From: an uncultured Cohaesibacter sp.
Lineage (GTDB): Bacteria; Pseudomonadota; Alphaproteobacteria; Rhizobiales; Cohaesibacteraceae
Direction: 5' to 3'
Assembly: GCF_963664735.1 (NCBI RefSeq)
Contig: NZ_OY761553.1
Location: 1,689,303-1,753,302 of the forward strand
DNA: 64,000 bases
Part shown: piece after piece, positions 34,902 through 45,739 of the stretch
Layout: the number at the start of each line of letters is the position of its first letter
How positions within the stretch are numbered: the stretch's first letter is position 1
Position numbers and translations under genes: made by a program
The notes under the pieces: model-generated
Databases searched by the model: none
What the model was told of the DNA's origin: nothing
Seen by the model: the letters and a program-made list of their open reading frames with translations, nothing else

Positions 34902-37775
34902 ATGACCTTCAAACTGACCGATTATGAAGCTTATGATTTTGCCAACCGGCGCCATATCGGACCGTCGCCGAGTGAAATGGCGGAAATGCTCAAGGTGATC
35001 GGCTTCACCACCCTTGATGAGCTGATTAACGCAACTGTCCCCTCCTCCATTCGTCAGAAAGCCCCTCTCAAATGGGGTGGCGCGCTGACCGAAGGCGACA
35101 CGCTGCATCATATGCGCAAGGTTGCCTCGAAGAACAAGCTGCTCACCTCGCTGATCGGACAGGGCTATTACGGCACCACCACGCCGCCGGTGATCCTTCG
35201 CAACATCCTTGAAAATCCGGCATGGTATACCGCTTACACGCCTTATCAGCCAGAAATCAGTCAGGGACGGCTTGAGGCTCTGCTCAACTTCCAGACCATG
35301 GTGTCTGACTTGACCGGCCTTGAAATTGCCAATGCCTCGCTGCTGGATGAGGCAACAGCCGCTGCGGAAGCCATGACCATGGCCAAACGCGCTTCCAAGT
35401 CAAAGTCTGATATCTTCTTTGTTGACGAGAACTGCCACCCGCAGAATATCGCCGTGATCGAAACCCGCGCCGAACCGCTTGGCATCACCATCAAGATCGG
35501 TGCACCGGAAGATCTCGACCCCTCGGAAGTCTTTGGCGCCATCTTCCAATATCCGGGCACCTATGGTCACGTGCGTGACTTCACAGACATCATGACGGCG
35601 CTACATGAGAACAAGGCACTCGGCATCGTGATTGCCGACCCGCTAGCGCTTGCCCTGCTCAAATCGCCGGGTGAAATGGGGGCTGATATCGCGGTTGGCT
35701 CCACGCAGCGCTTTGGCGTGCCGCTCGGCTATGGTGGCCCGCATGCCGCCTACATGTCCTGCCGCGACGATCTCAAGCGCTCCATGCCGGGCCGCATCAT
35801 TGGCGTAACCATCGACAGCCATGGCCGAAAGGCCTACCGGCTTGCCCTTCAGACCCGAGAGCAGCATATCCGACGTGAAAAAGCCAACTCCAACGTCTGC
35901 ACCGCGCAGGCCCTGCTAGCTGTTATCGCCTCGATGTATGCGGTCTATCATGGCCCGGACGGCATTAAGGCAATTGCGCAATATGTCCATCGCAAGACCG
36001 TGCGTCTGGTCGACGGCCTCGAAAAACTCGGCTTCAAGCCAGAACCGGACGTGTTCTTCGATACCGTGACCGTCGAGGTCGGCGCGCTTCAGGGCGTGAT
36101 CATGAATGCAGCTGTCGCCAACGGCATCAACCTGCGCAAGGTGGGCACATCCAAGATCGGCATCAGCCTTGACGAGCAGACCCGCCCGGAAACCGTGGAA
36201 GCGGTGTGGAAGAGCTTTGGCGGCGATCTCTCCTATGGTGCGTTCGAGCATGAGCGCGAGCAGGACATTCCCTATCGCCTGCCGACGGCCAACCTGCGCA
36301 CGACCGAATATCTGACGCACCCGATCTTCCACCTCAACCGTGCCGAGGCCGAGATCACCCGCTACATGCGGCGTCTTGCCGACCGCGATCTGGCGCTTGA
36401 CCGGGCCATGATCCCGCTCGGCTCCTGCACGATGAAGCTCAACGCGACGATCGAGATGATCCCGATCACCTGGCCGGAATTCGCCAACCTGCATCCGTTC
36501 GTGCCTGACGATCAGGCGCTCGGCTACAAGGAGATGATCGAGGATCTCAACAAGAAGCTTTGCCTCGTTACCGGTTATGATGCCATCTCCCAGCAGCCGA
36601 ACTCGGGCGCGCAGGGTGAATATGCCGGCCTCATCACCATCCGCAACTATCACAGGGCGCGTGGCGAAGGCTATCGCGATGTCTGCCTCATCCCGACCTC
36701 TGCTCACGGCACCAACCCGGCGTCGGCCCACATGGCCGGCTTCAAGGTTGTCGTGGTGAAATCCGCAGAAAACGGCGATATCGACGTGGACGATTTCCGC
36801 GCCAAGGCAGAGAAGCACAGCGACAATCTCGCCGCCTGCATGATCACCTATCCGTCCACCCATGGTGTGTTCGAGGAGACTGTGCAGGAGGTTTGCGCCA
36901 TCACCCACAAGCATGGCGGACAGGTCTATATCGACGGGGCCAACATGAATGCCATGGTTGGGCTCTCCCGCCCCGGCGACATTGGCGGCGACGTCAGCCA
37001 TCTCAACCTGCACAAGACTTTCTGCATTCCCCATGGCGGTGGCGGACCGGGCATGGGGCCGATCGGCGTCAAGGCCCATCTTGCCCCCTATCTGCCCGGC
37101 CATCCGGAACGCGATGCTGCCATCGGGCCGGTCTCTGCCGCCCCGTTTGGCTCGCCCTCGATCCTGCCGGTCAGCTGGGCCTATTGCCTGCTTATGGGTG
37201 GCGCAGGGCTTACCCAGTCGACCAAGGTGGCGATCCTCAATGCCAACTATATCGCCGCCAGCCTCAAGGGGGCCTATGAGGTGCTCTATTCCTCCAAGGC
37301 CGGTTTGGTGGCCCATGAATGCATTCTGGAAACCCGACCCTTGAAGGACAGCTGCGGCGTGAGTGTTGACGACATTGCCAAGCGCCTGATGGACAACGGC
37401 TTCCATGCACCGACCATGAGCTTTCCGGTTCCGGGCACATTAATGGTCGAGCCAACCGAATCCGAGCCAAAAGCCGAGCTTGACCGCTTCATCGCCGCCA
37501 TGCTCGACATCCGCCGCGAGGCACAGGACATCGAGGACGGCAAGATCGACGCCGAAAATAACCCTCTGAAAAACGCACCTCACACGGTACGCGACCTTGT
37601 GGGAGAATGGGACCGCCCCTACTCCCGCAAGCAGGGATGCTTCCCGGCGGGGGCTTTCGAAGTGGACAAATATTGGCCGCCGGTCAACCGCGTCGATAAC
37701 GTCTATGGCGACCGTCATCTCATCTGCACCTGCCCTCCAGTAGATGCTTATGTGGAGGATGAAGCTGCGGAGTAA
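34902..37775 (+). CDS. gcvP: Glycine dehydrogenase (decarboxylating), P-protein
   Basis: This 957-aa PLP enzyme decarboxylates glycine and loads the aminomethyl group on the lipoyl H-protein. It is the single-chain form with both halves: [39 protein letters not shown] in the N half, and [28 protein letters not shown] and [16 protein letters not shown] in the C half. PLP binds at Lys705 in [19 protein letters not shown]. Unusually, gcvT and gcvH do not accompany it; sdaA follows 29 bp later. A GGAG-type site precedes the ATG. Confidence 0.97.
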   Translation: MTFKLTDYEAYDFANRRHIGPSPSEMAEMLKVIGFTTLDELINATVPSSIRQKAPLKWGGALTEGDTLHHMRKVASKNKLLTSLIGQGYYGTTTPPVILRNILENPAWYTAYTPYQPEISQGRLEALLNFQTMVSDLTGLEIANASLLDEATAAAEAMTMAKRASKSKSDIFFVDENCHPQNIAVIETRAEPLGITIKIGAPEDLDPSEVFGAIFQYPGTYGHVRDFTDIMTALHENKALGIVIADPLALALLKSPGEMGADIAVGSTQRFGVPLGYGGPHAAYMSCRDDLKRSMPGRIIGVTIDSHGRKAYRLALQTREQHIRREKANSNVCTAQALLAVIASMYAVYHGPDGIKAIAQYVHRKTVRLVDGLEKLGFKPEPDVFFDTVTVEVGALQGVIMNAAVANGINLRKVGTSKIGISLDEQTRPETVEAVWKSFGGDLSYGAFEHEREQDIPYRLPTANLRTTEYLTHPIFHLNRAEAEITRYMRRLADRDLALDRAMIPLGSCTMKLNATIEMIPITWPEFANLHPFVPDDQALGYKEMIEDLNKKLCLVTGYDAISQQPNSGAQGEYAGLITIRNYHRARGEGYRDVCLIPTSAHGTNPASAHMAGFKVVVVKSAENGDIDVDDFRAKAEKHSDNLAACMITYPSTHGVFEETVQEVCAITHKHGGQVYIDGANMNAMVGLSRPGDIGGDVSHLNLHKTFCIPHGGGGPGMGPIGVKAHLAPYLPGHPERDAAIGPVSAAPFGSPSILPVSWAYCLLMGGAGLTQSTKVAILNANYIAASLKGAYEVLYSSKAGLVAHECILETRPLKDSCGVSVDDIAKRLMDNGFHAPTMSFPVPGTLMVEPTESEPKAELDRFIAAMLDIRREAQDIEDGKIDAENNPLKNAPHTVRDLVGEWDRPYSRKQGCFPAGAFEVDKYWPPVNRVDNVYGDRHLICTCPPVDAYVEDEAAE

Positions 37776-37804
37776 TCCGCAGCTTTCCAAGCCGAGCGAG
37801 GCAC

Positions 37805-39220
37805 ATGTTCCTCTCCATCTTTGACATCTTCAAGATCGGCATAGGCCCTTCATCGTCCCATACCATGGGACCGATGAATGCGGCCTTGCGGTTCATGTCG
37901 GACCTGCGGGATGGCGCCTTCATGGGCGTCAGCGCAGCTCAGATCAGGCGCGTGAGCTGCTCGCTGCATGGCTCGCTCGCCTTCACCGGCAAAGGGCATG
38001 CGACAGACCGCGCTGTCATCCTCGGTCTTCTTGGCTTTTCGCCAGACAAGCTTGACCCGGACGAAGCCGAAGCGCAGGAGGCGCGTGTACGCAAAGAAAG
38101 GTTCATTGAGCCGGAAGGGTTCTCGCGCCTGCGCTTCAACCCCGATGAAGACCTTGTTTTCGACTATGGTCCTTCCCTGCCGGGCCATGCCAATGGCATG
38201 AAGCTCTTTGCCTATGGCGACGGCAACCAGCAGCTTGCCAGCGTAACCTATTATTCCATCGGCGGCGGCTTCATCGTCACAGCCAGCGAAATGGAAGAGA
38301 CGATCAGCCACAAGCCCGACGCTCTGCACAAAGTTCAGGAAGAGGCCGGTTTCCCCTACCCATTCGGCTCAGCCAAGGAAATGTTAGCAATGGGGAAGCG
38401 CTCGGGCCTATCGATTGCCGCCATGAAGCGGGCTAACGAGGAAACAGCACTTTCTGCACAAGATCTGGATTCTGGCATCGATCGGATCTGGAAAGCAATG
38501 CGGTCTGCAATTGATCGCGGTCTTTCCAAAGACGGTATTCTGCCCGGTGGCCTCAAGGTCAAGCGGCGGGCGAAACACATCCATGACCAGCTACAGGCGG
38601 CTCATGGCAACAACATGCCAATGCCACATCAGGTCAACGATTGGCTCAGCTGCTACGCCATGGCGGTGAATGAAGAAAATGCAGCCGGAGGGCGTGTGGT
38701 GACGGCCCCGACCAATGGCGCGTCTGGTGTTGTCCCTTCGGTGTTGCGCTATTATCGCGACCATTGCCCCGGCTCGTCCGATGAAGGTATCCGGACATTC
38801 CTGCTCACGGCTGCGGCGATTGGTGGCCTGATCAAACATAATGCCTCCATTTCGGGTGCTGAAGCGGGTTGTCAGGCCGAAGTCGGCTCAGCTGCCGCCA
38901 TGGCTGCCAGTGGGCTCTGCGCGGCTCTGGGGGGCAGCAATGAGCAGATCGAGAATGCCGCCGAGATCGCACTCGAACATCATCTCGGCATGACCTGCGA
39001 TCCGGTCAAAGGCCTCGTGCAAGTGCCTTGCATCGAACGTAATGGCCTTGGTGCCATCAAGGCGGTGTCAGCTGCGTCCCTCGCCCTTTATGGCGACGGT
39101 TCCCACTTCATGCCGCTCGATAATTGCATCCGCACTCTCAGGGAGACCGGCCGCGACATGGATGAAAAATACAAGGAAACGTCGCTCGGCGGGCTGGCTG
39201 TCAATCTGCCGGAATGCTAG
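37805..39220 (+). CDS. sdaA: L-serine ammonia-lyase, iron-sulfur dependent
   Basis: This 471-aa single-chain [4Fe-4S] enzyme deaminates serine to pyruvate. [19 protein letters not shown] at the N-terminus, [19 protein letters not shown], and the cluster cysteines in [19 protein letters not shown] and VQVPCIERN are all present. The C-terminus [10 protein letters not shown] is family-typical. It is co-transcribed with gcvP, linking glycine cleavage and serine breakdown. Its last 11 codons and the downstream sequence are repeated in tandem behind the stop. Confidence 0.96.
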   Translation: MFLSIFDIFKIGIGPSSSHTMGPMNAALRFMSDLRDGAFMGVSAAQIRRVSCSLHGSLAFTGKGHATDRAVILGLLGFSPDKLDPDEAEAQEARVRKERFIEPEGFSRLRFNPDEDLVFDYGPSLPGHANGMKLFAYGDGNQQLASVTYYSIGGGFIVTASEMEETISHKPDALHKVQEEAGFPYPFGSAKEMLAMGKRSGLSIAAMKRANEETALSAQDLDSGIDRIWKAMRSAIDRGLSKDGILPGGLKVKRRAKHIHDQLQAAHGNNMPMPHQVNDWLSCYAMAVNEENAAGGRVVTAPTNGASGVVPSVLRYYRDHCPGSSDEGIRTFLLTAAAIGGLIKHNASISGAEAGCQAEVGSAAAMAASGLCAALGGSNEQIENAAEIALEHHLGMTCDPVKGLVQVPCIERNGLGAIKAVSAASLALYGDGSHFMPLDNCIRTLRETGRDMDEKYKETSLGGLAVNLPEC

Positions 39221-39556
39221 TTCAGTTCAGTGCCCTGCCCGCCTCGCTTCCTCTTTGTCGATACGCTTGTCCCGCCCTATTCGTGCGGGGCGTATCTTGG
39301 CGGCGGGCTGGCTGTCAATCTGCCGGAATGCTAGTTCAGTTCAGTGCCCTGCCCGCCTCGCTTCCTCTTTGTCGATACGCTTGTCCCACCCATCAGGGCG
39401 GGGCGTATCTTGGCGGCGGACTGGCTGTCAATCTGCCGGAGTGCTAGTTCAGTGCCCTGCCCGCCTTGCTCCTTTTACTATCGATATGCTTGTCCCGCCC
39501 CATCAGCGCGGGGCGTATCTTGGTGGCGGGCGGGCTGTCAATCTGCCGGAAGCTAG
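39188..39556 (+). repeat. Tandem array duplicating the sdaA 3' end
   Basis: A unit of 114, then 113, then about 110 bp is repeated three times, with a partial fourth copy. Each copy starts with the last codons of sdaA ([10 protein letters not shown] and TAG) and continues with TTCAG-TGCCCTGCC and a hairpin. The hairpin pairs GATACGC with GCGTATC and an inner CCCGC with GCGGG. Stops fall at 39220, 39334, 39447 and 39556. Copies have diverged by point changes and small indels. The hairpin in each unit probably acts as the sdaA terminator, now present in triplicate. The remaining 39557-39736 holds no gene. Confidence 0.9.
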
Positions 39557-39736
39557 CGTTGATCAATCTGCCGCCGTCCTGCTTTTGTATTCATACATGT
39601 TGATGGTTTCTTGGCTCGAAAGTTCGCGCTATCCTCAGGGCTGCCGATGCGAGCCTGAGAGCATGCTGCTCTATCTTGATAAGCTTCAATGCCTCGCTGA
39701 AATTGGTTCAACAACATTCAAATAGGGACCGGCACC

Positions 39737-40207
39737 ATGTTCCGCCTTGCATTTCTTTTGCTTCTGCTCATGACCGGGTTCTCTGTTGCCGACGATAAAA
39801 CATACTTCAACGGCAGGTTTGGCACCTCAGCGACGATACCGGCTGGGTTCGTCAGACAACCGGGCCCGAAAAATGGCGACGGGCACAGTTTTGAGAGCCA
39901 GTGGCTGGAGGGCCGTATCAGTGTATATGGCAGCTACGGTGCCGTCGCGGATAGCTTCAAGGGCTACAGACAGTATCTTACCAACCTCTATGGCAGCGAT
40001 GGCAAAAGCATCACATACAAGACCAATGGCGACAATTGGTTCGTCTTGTCAGGCTGGAGCGGAGACAGGATATATTATCTTCGCGTGGTTGGATGTAACA
40101 ACGGACCGATGCATCACATGTATTTCGAATATGCCGGAGACCAGAATGCCCAATGGTCACCGATCATCAAAAATTATTCCAAAACTCTGACTGGCCCTTG
40201 CCAGTAA
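39737..40207 (+). CDS. Hypothetical exported protein
   Basis: This 156-aa protein has a clear signal peptide (MFRLAFLLLLLMTGFSVA, cleavage near residue 18). The mature part begins DDKTYFNGRFGTSATIPAGF and contains two Cys (GCNNGPM and the C-terminal GPCQ) that could form a disulfide. The pattern FNGRFG-x5-IPAGF recurs in small periplasmic proteins of Alphaproteobacteria with no known role. GGGA lies about 8 nt before the ATG. I do not recognise a characterised family. Confidence 0.7.
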   Translation: MFRLAFLLLLLMTGFSVADDKTYFNGRFGTSATIPAGFVRQPGPKNGDGHSFESQWLEGRISVYGSYGAVADSFKGYRQYLTNLYGSDGKSITYKTNGDNWFVLSGWSGDRIYYLRVVGCNNGPMHHMYFEYAGDQNAQWSPIIKNYSKTLTGPCQ

Positions 40208-40358
40208 TGGATCGCGCCCCCGAGTGCCCTGCCAGTTAATCATCTTGATTCATCCTAATCGGGGAATAAGTGGTGCAAAATTCTATTGCGCGGCAATTTG
40301 CAGATGGCATCATCCGTAAAAGCAAGTAAGTATTCTTATACAATAGTAGGAGAATACA

Positions 40359-40607
40359 ATGGAAAATCTTGCAATCGAGACAGCGCTTTGGGATGTCGCC
40401 CGCTCTATCGCACTGGATGCAGAAGCAATTCCTTCTAACATCCTGACCAGTGAGCCAATTGCCGCTTTTGCCGATCTGGACACCCAGATTCTGGCCTATA
40501 GCATTGCCAAGGAACGGGTTCTGAGTGGTGCTGTGCCTTATGACTATCCTGTTTTGATGAATGCTATCGAGACTGTGATTGCTGAATCCAAAGCAATGCA
40601 AGCTTAA
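40359..40607 (+). CDS. Small hypothetical protein
   Basis: This 82-aa, alpha-helical, acidic protein (MENLAIETALWDVARSIALD...) has no signal peptide or membrane segment. The start is well supported: AGGAGAAT lies 5 nt before the ATG. I recognise no family. It lies alone, between the exported protein and the GFA-family gene. Confidence 0.65.
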   Translation: MENLAIETALWDVARSIALDAEAIPSNILTSEPIAAFADLDTQILAYSIAKERVLSGAVPYDYPVLMNAIETVIAESKAMQA

Positions 40608-40694
40608 CTTGCTCGTCCTATCCGCCTCGCCACTTGCCTTTGCAACTGACGCAAGGCACAGTGATACTCCCACAAACAGGCGGAGGATTAGGAA

Positions 40695-41117
40695 TTGATC
40701 ACACCGGGAAAGACCTACAATGCGTCTTGCCATTGTGGCTCCATCAAGTTCAGAGTTACGATTTCACCAGGAGACAAGCCTCCTCGTAGATGCACTTGTT
40801 CAATTTGTCGTATGCGCGGAGCGGCGGCTGTCTCAGCCCCTCTCGATGGTATCGAATTCATCGCTGGCAAAGACATGCTGAGCCTTTACCAGTTTGGAAC
40901 GAAGAGTGCGGAACACTATTTCTGCTCCAAATGCGGCATTTACACCCACCACAAGCGGCGCTCCAATCCCAACGAATATGGTATCAATGTCGCTTGCATT
41001 GAGGGCGTCAGCCCGTTCGATTTCAAGGAGATCGCCGTTTATGACGGCATCAATCATCCGCGCGATAATGATGGAGCTTCCCGCATAGCGGGGTATCTTC
41101 GCTATTTTGAGGAATGA
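40695..41117 (+). CDS. GFA-family zinc-binding protein
   Basis: This 140-aa protein of the glutathione-dependent formaldehyde-activating (GFA/CENP-V) fold has two zinc sites: SCHCGS (Cys12, Cys14), RRCTCSICRM (Cys33, Cys35, Cys38) and YFCSKCGIYTHHKRR (Cys77, Cys80). Most family members have no proven formaldehyde role, so the substrate is open. It starts at TTG (40695), with GGAGG 8 nt upstream; no ATG or GTG gives the full first zinc motif. A bidirectional terminator separates it from nqrF. Confidence 0.85.
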   Translation: MITPGKTYNASCHCGSIKFRVTISPGDKPPRRCTCSICRMRGAAAVSAPLDGIEFIAGKDMLSLYQFGTKSAEHYFCSKCGIYTHHKRRSNPNEYGINVACIEGVSPFDFKEIAVYDGINHPRDNDGASRIAGYLRYFEE

Positions 41118-41164
41118 TTATTTGGCTTGAACGAGCCAGTCTTCCCATTTCGAAGTCTGAACAT

Positions 41165-41198
41165 AAAAAGGCCGGAGCATTTCTGCCCCGGCCTTTTT
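41165..41198. terminator. Bidirectional Rho-independent terminator (GFA gene / nqr operon)
   Basis: AAAAAGGCCGG (41165-41175) pairs with CCGGCCTTTTT (41188-41198) around a 12-nt loop. T-runs exist on both strands, so it serves both convergent genes. Confidence 0.9.
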
Positions 41199-41218
41199 GT
41201 GATTGCATTCGGTTCGGT

Positions 41219-42439
41219 TTAGCCGCCGAAATCGTCGAACATGATGTCTTCGCGGTCAACACCGAGATCAAGCAGCATGTTGGTCACGGACTGGTTCATG
41301 ATCGGAGGTCCGCACATATAATATTCGCAGTCTTCCGGAGCTTCATGGTCACGCAGATACTGTTCATACAGCACATTGTGAATGAAGCCAGTCAGGCCGG
41401 TCCAGTTATCTTCAGGCAGAGCATCGGACAGAGCGACGTGCCATTCGAAGTTCGGATGATCGGCTGCAAGGCCGTCGAAATCTTCGACATAGAACATTTC
41501 GCGCTTGGAGCGAGCACCATACCAGAAGCTAACCTTACGTTTGGTATCCAAACGCTTCAGCTGGTCAAAGATATGAGAGCGCATTGGCGCCATACCGGCA
41601 CCACCACCGATGAACACCATTTCCTTGTTCGAATCACGAGCAAAGAACTCGCCGAACGGACCGGAAATCATGACCTTGTCACCTGGTTTCAGGTTGAAGA
41701 TAAAGGAGGACATCTGTCCGGGAGGAACGTTCGGCATGCCCGGAGGTGGGCTGGCGACACGAACGTTGAGCATGATGATGCCCTTTTCTTCCGGATAGTT
41801 GGCCATGGAGTAAGCACGTTCGATCGGCTCATCCACCTTGGAAACATACTGCCACAGATTGAACTTGTCCCAATCTTCGCGATATTCCTCGGCCACATCG
41901 AAGTCCTTGTAAGCCACTTCATGGGCAGGAGCTGCGATCTGGATGTAACCACCAGCACGGAAATTGACGTGCTCGCCTTCAGGCAATTCAAGCACCAATT
42001 CCTTGATGAAGGTAGCAACGTTGTCGTTGGAACGAACGGTACATTCCCATTTCTTGACGCCGAAGACTTCTTCCGGCACCTGAATTTTCATGTCCTGCTT
42101 GACAGCGACCTGACAGGAAAGGCGATCGCCTTCCTTTGCTTCACGCTTGGTGATGTGGGCTTCTTCGGTTGGCAGAATGGACCCGCCACCTTCGAACACC
42201 TTACAACGACACTGCGCGCAGGTGCCACCACCGCCACAGGCGGAAGCGACAAAGATCTTCTGGCTAGCCAGAGCACCGAGCAACTTGCCACCAGCAGGAA
42301 CGGAAATGGTCTTTTCACCGTTAATGGTGATGTTCACGTTACCTGTAGAGACCAGTCGACTGCGAGCGAACAGAATGATCGCCACCAGAGCCAGAACGAT
42401 CAGAATAAAGAACGTGATGCCAAGGGCAAACTCTTCCAT
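41219..42439 (-). CDS. nqrF: Na+-NQR subunit F
   Basis: This 406-aa NADH-oxidising subunit starts with one membrane helix ([20 protein letters not shown]). A [2Fe-2S] ferredoxin domain follows, with Cys68, Cys74, Cys77 ([11 protein letters not shown]) and Cys109. The FAD and NADH domains contain [13 protein letters not shown] and [21 protein letters not shown]. Electrons pass from NADH via FAD and the cluster to the membrane subunits. It is the last gene of nqrABCDEF. Confidence 0.97.
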   Translation of the reverse strand: MEEFALGITFFILIVLALVAIILFARSRLVSTGNVNITINGEKTISVPAGGKLLGALASQKIFVASACGGGGTCAQCRCKVFEGGGSILPTEEAHITKREAKEGDRLSCQVAVKQDMKIQVPEEVFGVKKWECTVRSNDNVATFIKELVLELPEGEHVNFRAGGYIQIAAPAHEVAYKDFDVAEEYREDWDKFNLWQYVSKVDEPIERAYSMANYPEEKGIIMLNVRVASPPPGMPNVPPGQMSSFIFNLKPGDKVMISGPFGEFFARDSNKEMVFIGGGAGMAPMRSHIFDQLKRLDTKRKVSFWYGARSKREMFYVEDFDGLAADHPNFEWHVALSDALPEDNWTGLTGFIHNVLYEQYLRDHEAPEDCEYYMCGPPIMNQSVTNMLLDLGVDREDIMFDDFGG

Positions 42440-42452
42440 CTTTTAGTCTCCC

Positions 42453-43061
42453 TTACAGCTTCACGCCTGAGAAAGCCATGAAGCCCATGGCCATCAAACC
42501 TGCGGTGATGAATGTAACACCAAGGCCCTGCAATCCTGCAGGAACATCAGAATATTTGAGCTTCTCGCGAACACCTGCCATGGCAGTGATGGCCAAAGCC
42601 CAACCGAGGCCGGAGGAAACACCGTAAACGGAGCTTTCTGCAAAGGTATAGTCACGTTCCACCATGAACAGAGAACCACCCATGATGGCGCAGTTCACAG
42701 TGATCAATGGCAGGAAGATACCCAACGCATTGTAGAGCGCCGGGAAGAAGCGATCGAGGATCATTTCAAGGATCTGAACCATAGCAGCGATCACGCCGAT
42801 ATAGGAGATCAGACCGATGAAGGTAAGATCAACATTTTCAAGGCCGAGCCAAGACAGTGCACCTTTGGCAAGGAAGAAATGCAAGATCAGATTGTTGGCA
42901 GGGACAGTGATAGCCTGAACGACTGTCACGGAGATCCCCAGACCGATCGCGGTTTCAACCTTCTTGGAAACGGCAAGGAATGTACACATGCCCAGGAAGA
43001 AGGAAAGCGCAAGGTTCTCAAGGAAGATTGCCTTTACCGCAAGAGAAATAAGACCTTCCAT
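42453..43061 (-). CDS. nqrE: Na+-NQR subunit E
   Basis: This 202-aa membrane subunit has about six helices. [12 protein letters not shown] and [20 protein letters not shown] supply two of the four cysteines, which with NqrD coordinate the intramembrane iron centre. It is inverted in topology relative to NqrD. Its start is 2 bp from the nqrD stop. Confidence 0.96.
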   Translation of the reverse strand: MEGLISLAVKAIFLENLALSFFLGMCTFLAVSKKVETAIGLGISVTVVQAITVPANNLILHFFLAKGALSWLGLENVDLTFIGLISYIGVIAAMVQILEMILDRFFPALYNALGIFLPLITVNCAIMGGSLFMVERDYTFAESSVYGVSSGLGWALAITAMAGVREKLKYSDVPAGLQGLGVTFITAGLMAMGFMAFSGVKL

Positions 43062-43063
43062 AC

Positions 43064-43720
43064 TTAGTGGCCTCCCTCTTGTTTAATGATTGAGAAGTCG
43101 CGTGCTTCAACCTGATCCGGTTTCCATGTACGGAAGATCCAAATGATCATGCCGATAATGAAGAAGGCACTTGGTGGCAACAGCAGCAGGCCATTCGGAA
43201 CATACCAACCACCGTTATTGACGGTTTTGAGGATGGTAATACCAAACAGGGAGCCTGAGCCGAATAGCTCACGAACAATACCGACGAGCATCAGGATGAA
43301 GGAATAGCCAAGACCGTTGCCGATACCGTCAAGGAAACTCGGGATTGGCGGGTTCTTCATGGCATAGGCTTCAGCGCGGCCCATCACGATACAGTTGGTA
43401 ATGATCAGACCGACGAAAACCGAAAGGGTTTTCGAAATCTCGAAGGCATAAGCTTTCAAGACCTGATCCACCAGAATAACCAGTGATGCGATGATCACCA
43501 TCTGCGCGATAATGCGGATGTTGTTGGGAATGTGGTTGCGGATCATCGAAATAAACAGGTTCGAGAACGCCGTTACCAGCGTAACCGAAATTGCCATAAC
43601 GAATGCAACCTTCAGGGAAGAGGTCACAGCAAGAGCTGAACAAATGCCCAGAACCTGCAAAGTGATCGGGTTGTTATCGACCAACGGGTCGATCAACATG
43701 CTATTTTTGCTATCAGACAT
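43064..43720 (-). CDS. nqrD: Na+-NQR subunit D
   Basis: This 218-aa membrane subunit has about six helices. [16 protein letters not shown] and [20 protein letters not shown] carry the iron-site cysteines paired with those of NqrE. The start overlaps the nqrC stop by one base (TAATG). Confidence 0.96.
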   Translation of the reverse strand: MSDSKNSMLIDPLVDNNPITLQVLGICSALAVTSSLKVAFVMAISVTLVTAFSNLFISMIRNHIPNNIRIIAQMVIIASLVILVDQVLKAYAFEISKTLSVFVGLIITNCIVMGRAEAYAMKNPPIPSFLDGIGNGLGYSFILMLVGIVRELFGSGSLFGITILKTVNNGGWYVPNGLLLLPPSAFFIIGMIIWIFRTWKPDQVEARDFSIIKQEGGH

Positions 43721-44535
43721 TAGACCGTCCCTTCTTTGAGGTTATCAAGGAAGCGCTTGAAGCCCTGATCGCCCATCCAGAAGTGGATGAGGTTGTCAAC
43801 GCCTCGGCTGGTCAGCGTAGCACCGGCCAGACTGTCGATATGGTAGGCTTGGGTGGCAGGCGTTGCCGGTGTCTTGGTAACGGAAATTTCCACGTTACCA
43901 TCGTCACCGTAGATTTTCTTGCCAGGCCACAGAGCACGCCAACGCGGGTTGTCCACCTCGGCGCCAAGGCCCGGGGTTTCGCCCTGTTCGTAGAACTGGA
44001 AGCCGGCAACTTCGTTGCCATCTGACTTAAGCGCGACAAAACCATACATCGTGGACCACAGACCGTAGCCATGGACAGGAAGAATGATCTTGTCGATTTC
44101 ACCTGCGTCGTTGCGGATCAGGTAAACAGCGGCAAGTTTAGCCATGCGGCCAATGCTTGCGATGTCGTCCTGAATATCCAGAGATGTTGCCGGATCCTTC
44201 GCTGCAGAACGCTGATCATAGGTAGCGGGATCAGCTGCATCGGAGAATTTTCCGGTTTCCATATCAACGAGGCGCGGCTCGATCTTCTCTTTGTAGGTCT
44301 TGTTGATGTCAACACCCGGCTGGTAAAGGCCAGCAACTTCGAGAATGTTGCGGCGTTTGTCCAGCACCTTGTTTTCTGCCTGAACGGGTCTGAGAGCCAC
44401 TGCTGCGGCTGACACGATCATGGAGCAGAACAGGCACAGGGCGACGGCCACGATGACCGTTTTGACAGGGTTGTCAGCTGGCGTCGCCAGAAAACGTCCC
44501 CAAAGACCTAGTTTCTTATCTGTTGCCTCAGGCAT
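43720..44535 (-). CDS. nqrC: Na+-NQR subunit C
   Basis: This 271-aa subunit has one N-terminal helix ([23 protein letters not shown]) and a periplasmic FMN domain. FMN is joined covalently to Thr240 in [10 protein letters not shown], which fits the D-x-x-(S/T)-G-A-T rule except that Ala stands at the Ser/Thr position. It overlaps nqrB by eight bases. The flavin is attached by the divergent apbE product. Confidence 0.95.
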   Translation of the reverse strand: MPEATDKKLGLWGRFLATPADNPVKTVIVAVALCLFCSMIVSAAAVALRPVQAENKVLDKRRNILEVAGLYQPGVDINKTYKEKIEPRLVDMETGKFSDAADPATYDQRSAAKDPATSLDIQDDIASIGRMAKLAAVYLIRNDAGEIDKIILPVHGYGLWSTMYGFVALKSDGNEVAGFQFYEQGETPGLGAEVDNPRWRALWPGKKIYGDDGNVEISVTKTPATPATQAYHIDSLAGATLTSRGVDNLIHFWMGDQGFKRFLDNLKEGTV

Positions 44536-45736
44536 TGCGAGCAGCCCTCCGCTTTATGTTAGCGCGCACAACGAAGAAGTCGATGAGCGGCGCAAAGATA
44601 TTGCCAAACAGGATTGCGAGCATCATGCCCTCAGGGAAAGCAGGGTTGATGACGCGGATCATGATAACCATGAAGCCGATCAGGAAACCGTACCAGAAAC
44701 GACCCGTATTGGTCTGTGCAGCAGAAACAGGCTCGGTGACCATAAAGACCAGACCGAAGGCCCAACCGCCAAGCACCATATGCCACCAGAATGGCATCCC
44801 GAACATCGGGTTGGTGTCGGAACCGATCAGGTTAAGCAGTGCGGAGAAAGCAACCGTACCAGCGATGCAGCCGACAATGAGACGCCAGTTCGCGATGCGG
44901 GTGAAGACAAGTACCAAGCCACCAATGAGGCAGGCCAGTGCCGAGGTTTCACCCATGGAGCCCTGCATGATACCGATGAACGCATCCCACCAGGAAAGAC
45001 CGATATCGGACAGTCCCTGAACACCGTTGAGTGCGGTAACGCCCAGTGCCGTAGCACCGGTGAAACCGTCAACCGGGGTCCAGATCGCATCACCGGACAT
45101 TGCTGCCGGATAAGCGAAATATAGGAAAGCACGCCCAACCAGCGCCGGGTTAAGGAAGTTCTTGCCGGTGCCACCGAACACTTCCTTGCCCATCAGCACG
45201 CCGAAGATGATACCGAGAGACACCATCCAGAGCGGGGTAGAGGCAGGAACAATCAAGGCATAAAGCATGGAGGTAACGAAGAAGCCTTCGTTGATCTCAT
45301 GACCACGCACGATCGCAAAAATCACTTCCACGATGCCGCCAGCGGCCAGTGTGAAAATGTAGATCGGCAGGAAGTAGAGCAACCCATGCACCAGATTGGC
45401 GAAGATGTTGTTCGGATCAAAGCCAATGCCCAACAGGTTGATGATCCAGGCGCGCCAACCGGCGACCTCGGACAACCCCATGCTGGCAATAGCCGAGTTG
45501 GTCTGATAGCCGGTATTATATAGAGCCATCAGGACACAGGGGAATGTGGCGATAACCACATAGGACATAACACGCTTCAGATCGATATCGTCACGTGCGT
45601 GCGGAGCAGCGCGCGTAACCATCTTGGGCGTGTAAATGAAGGATTCCACCATTTCGTAAAGGGCGAAATACCGTTCCAGCTTGCCGCCTTTATGGAAATG
45701 CGGCTCAATGCTGTTAAAGAAATTGCGCAGACCCAA
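44528..45736 (-). CDS. nqrB: Na+-NQR subunit B
   Basis: This 402-aa polytopic subunit of about ten helices carries riboflavin and covalent FMN, and takes part in Na+ translocation and quinone reduction. The flavinylation motif DGFTGATALG (Thr229) is intact. GGTGKNFLNPALVGRAFLYFAYP is conserved in NqrB. It lies 3 bp from the nqrA stop. Confidence 0.96.
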   Translation of the reverse strand: MGLRNFFNSIEPHFHKGGKLERYFALYEMVESFIYTPKMVTRAAPHARDDIDLKRVMSYVVIATFPCVLMALYNTGYQTNSAIASMGLSEVAGWRAWIINLLGIGFDPNNIFANLVHGLLYFLPIYIFTLAAGGIVEVIFAIVRGHEINEGFFVTSMLYALIVPASTPLWMVSLGIIFGVLMGKEVFGGTGKNFLNPALVGRAFLYFAYPAAMSGDAIWTPVDGFTGATALGVTALNGVQGLSDIGLSWWDAFIGIMQGSMGETSALACLIGGLVLVFTRIANWRLIVGCIAGTVAFSALLNLIGSDTNPMFGMPFWWHMVLGGWAFGLVFMVTEPVSAAQTNTGRFWYGFLIGFMVIMIRVINPAFPEGMMLAILFGNIFAPLIDFFVVRANIKRRAARNA

Positions 45737-45739
45737 GGC

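Noticed and set aside
35916-37406. Long minus-strand open frame (496 codons) inside gcvP
   Set aside because: An antisense shadow of a well-conserved gene; the translation is composition-driven and matches nothing.
39214-39447. Open frame of 77 codons after sdaA
   Set aside because: It is made of the tandem sdaA-tail repeat read in another phase, not a gene.
40236-40733. Open frame of 165 codons on the minus strand
   Set aside because: It runs antisense to the 82-aa gene and the GFA start, which both have good ribosome sites; its own start is poor.
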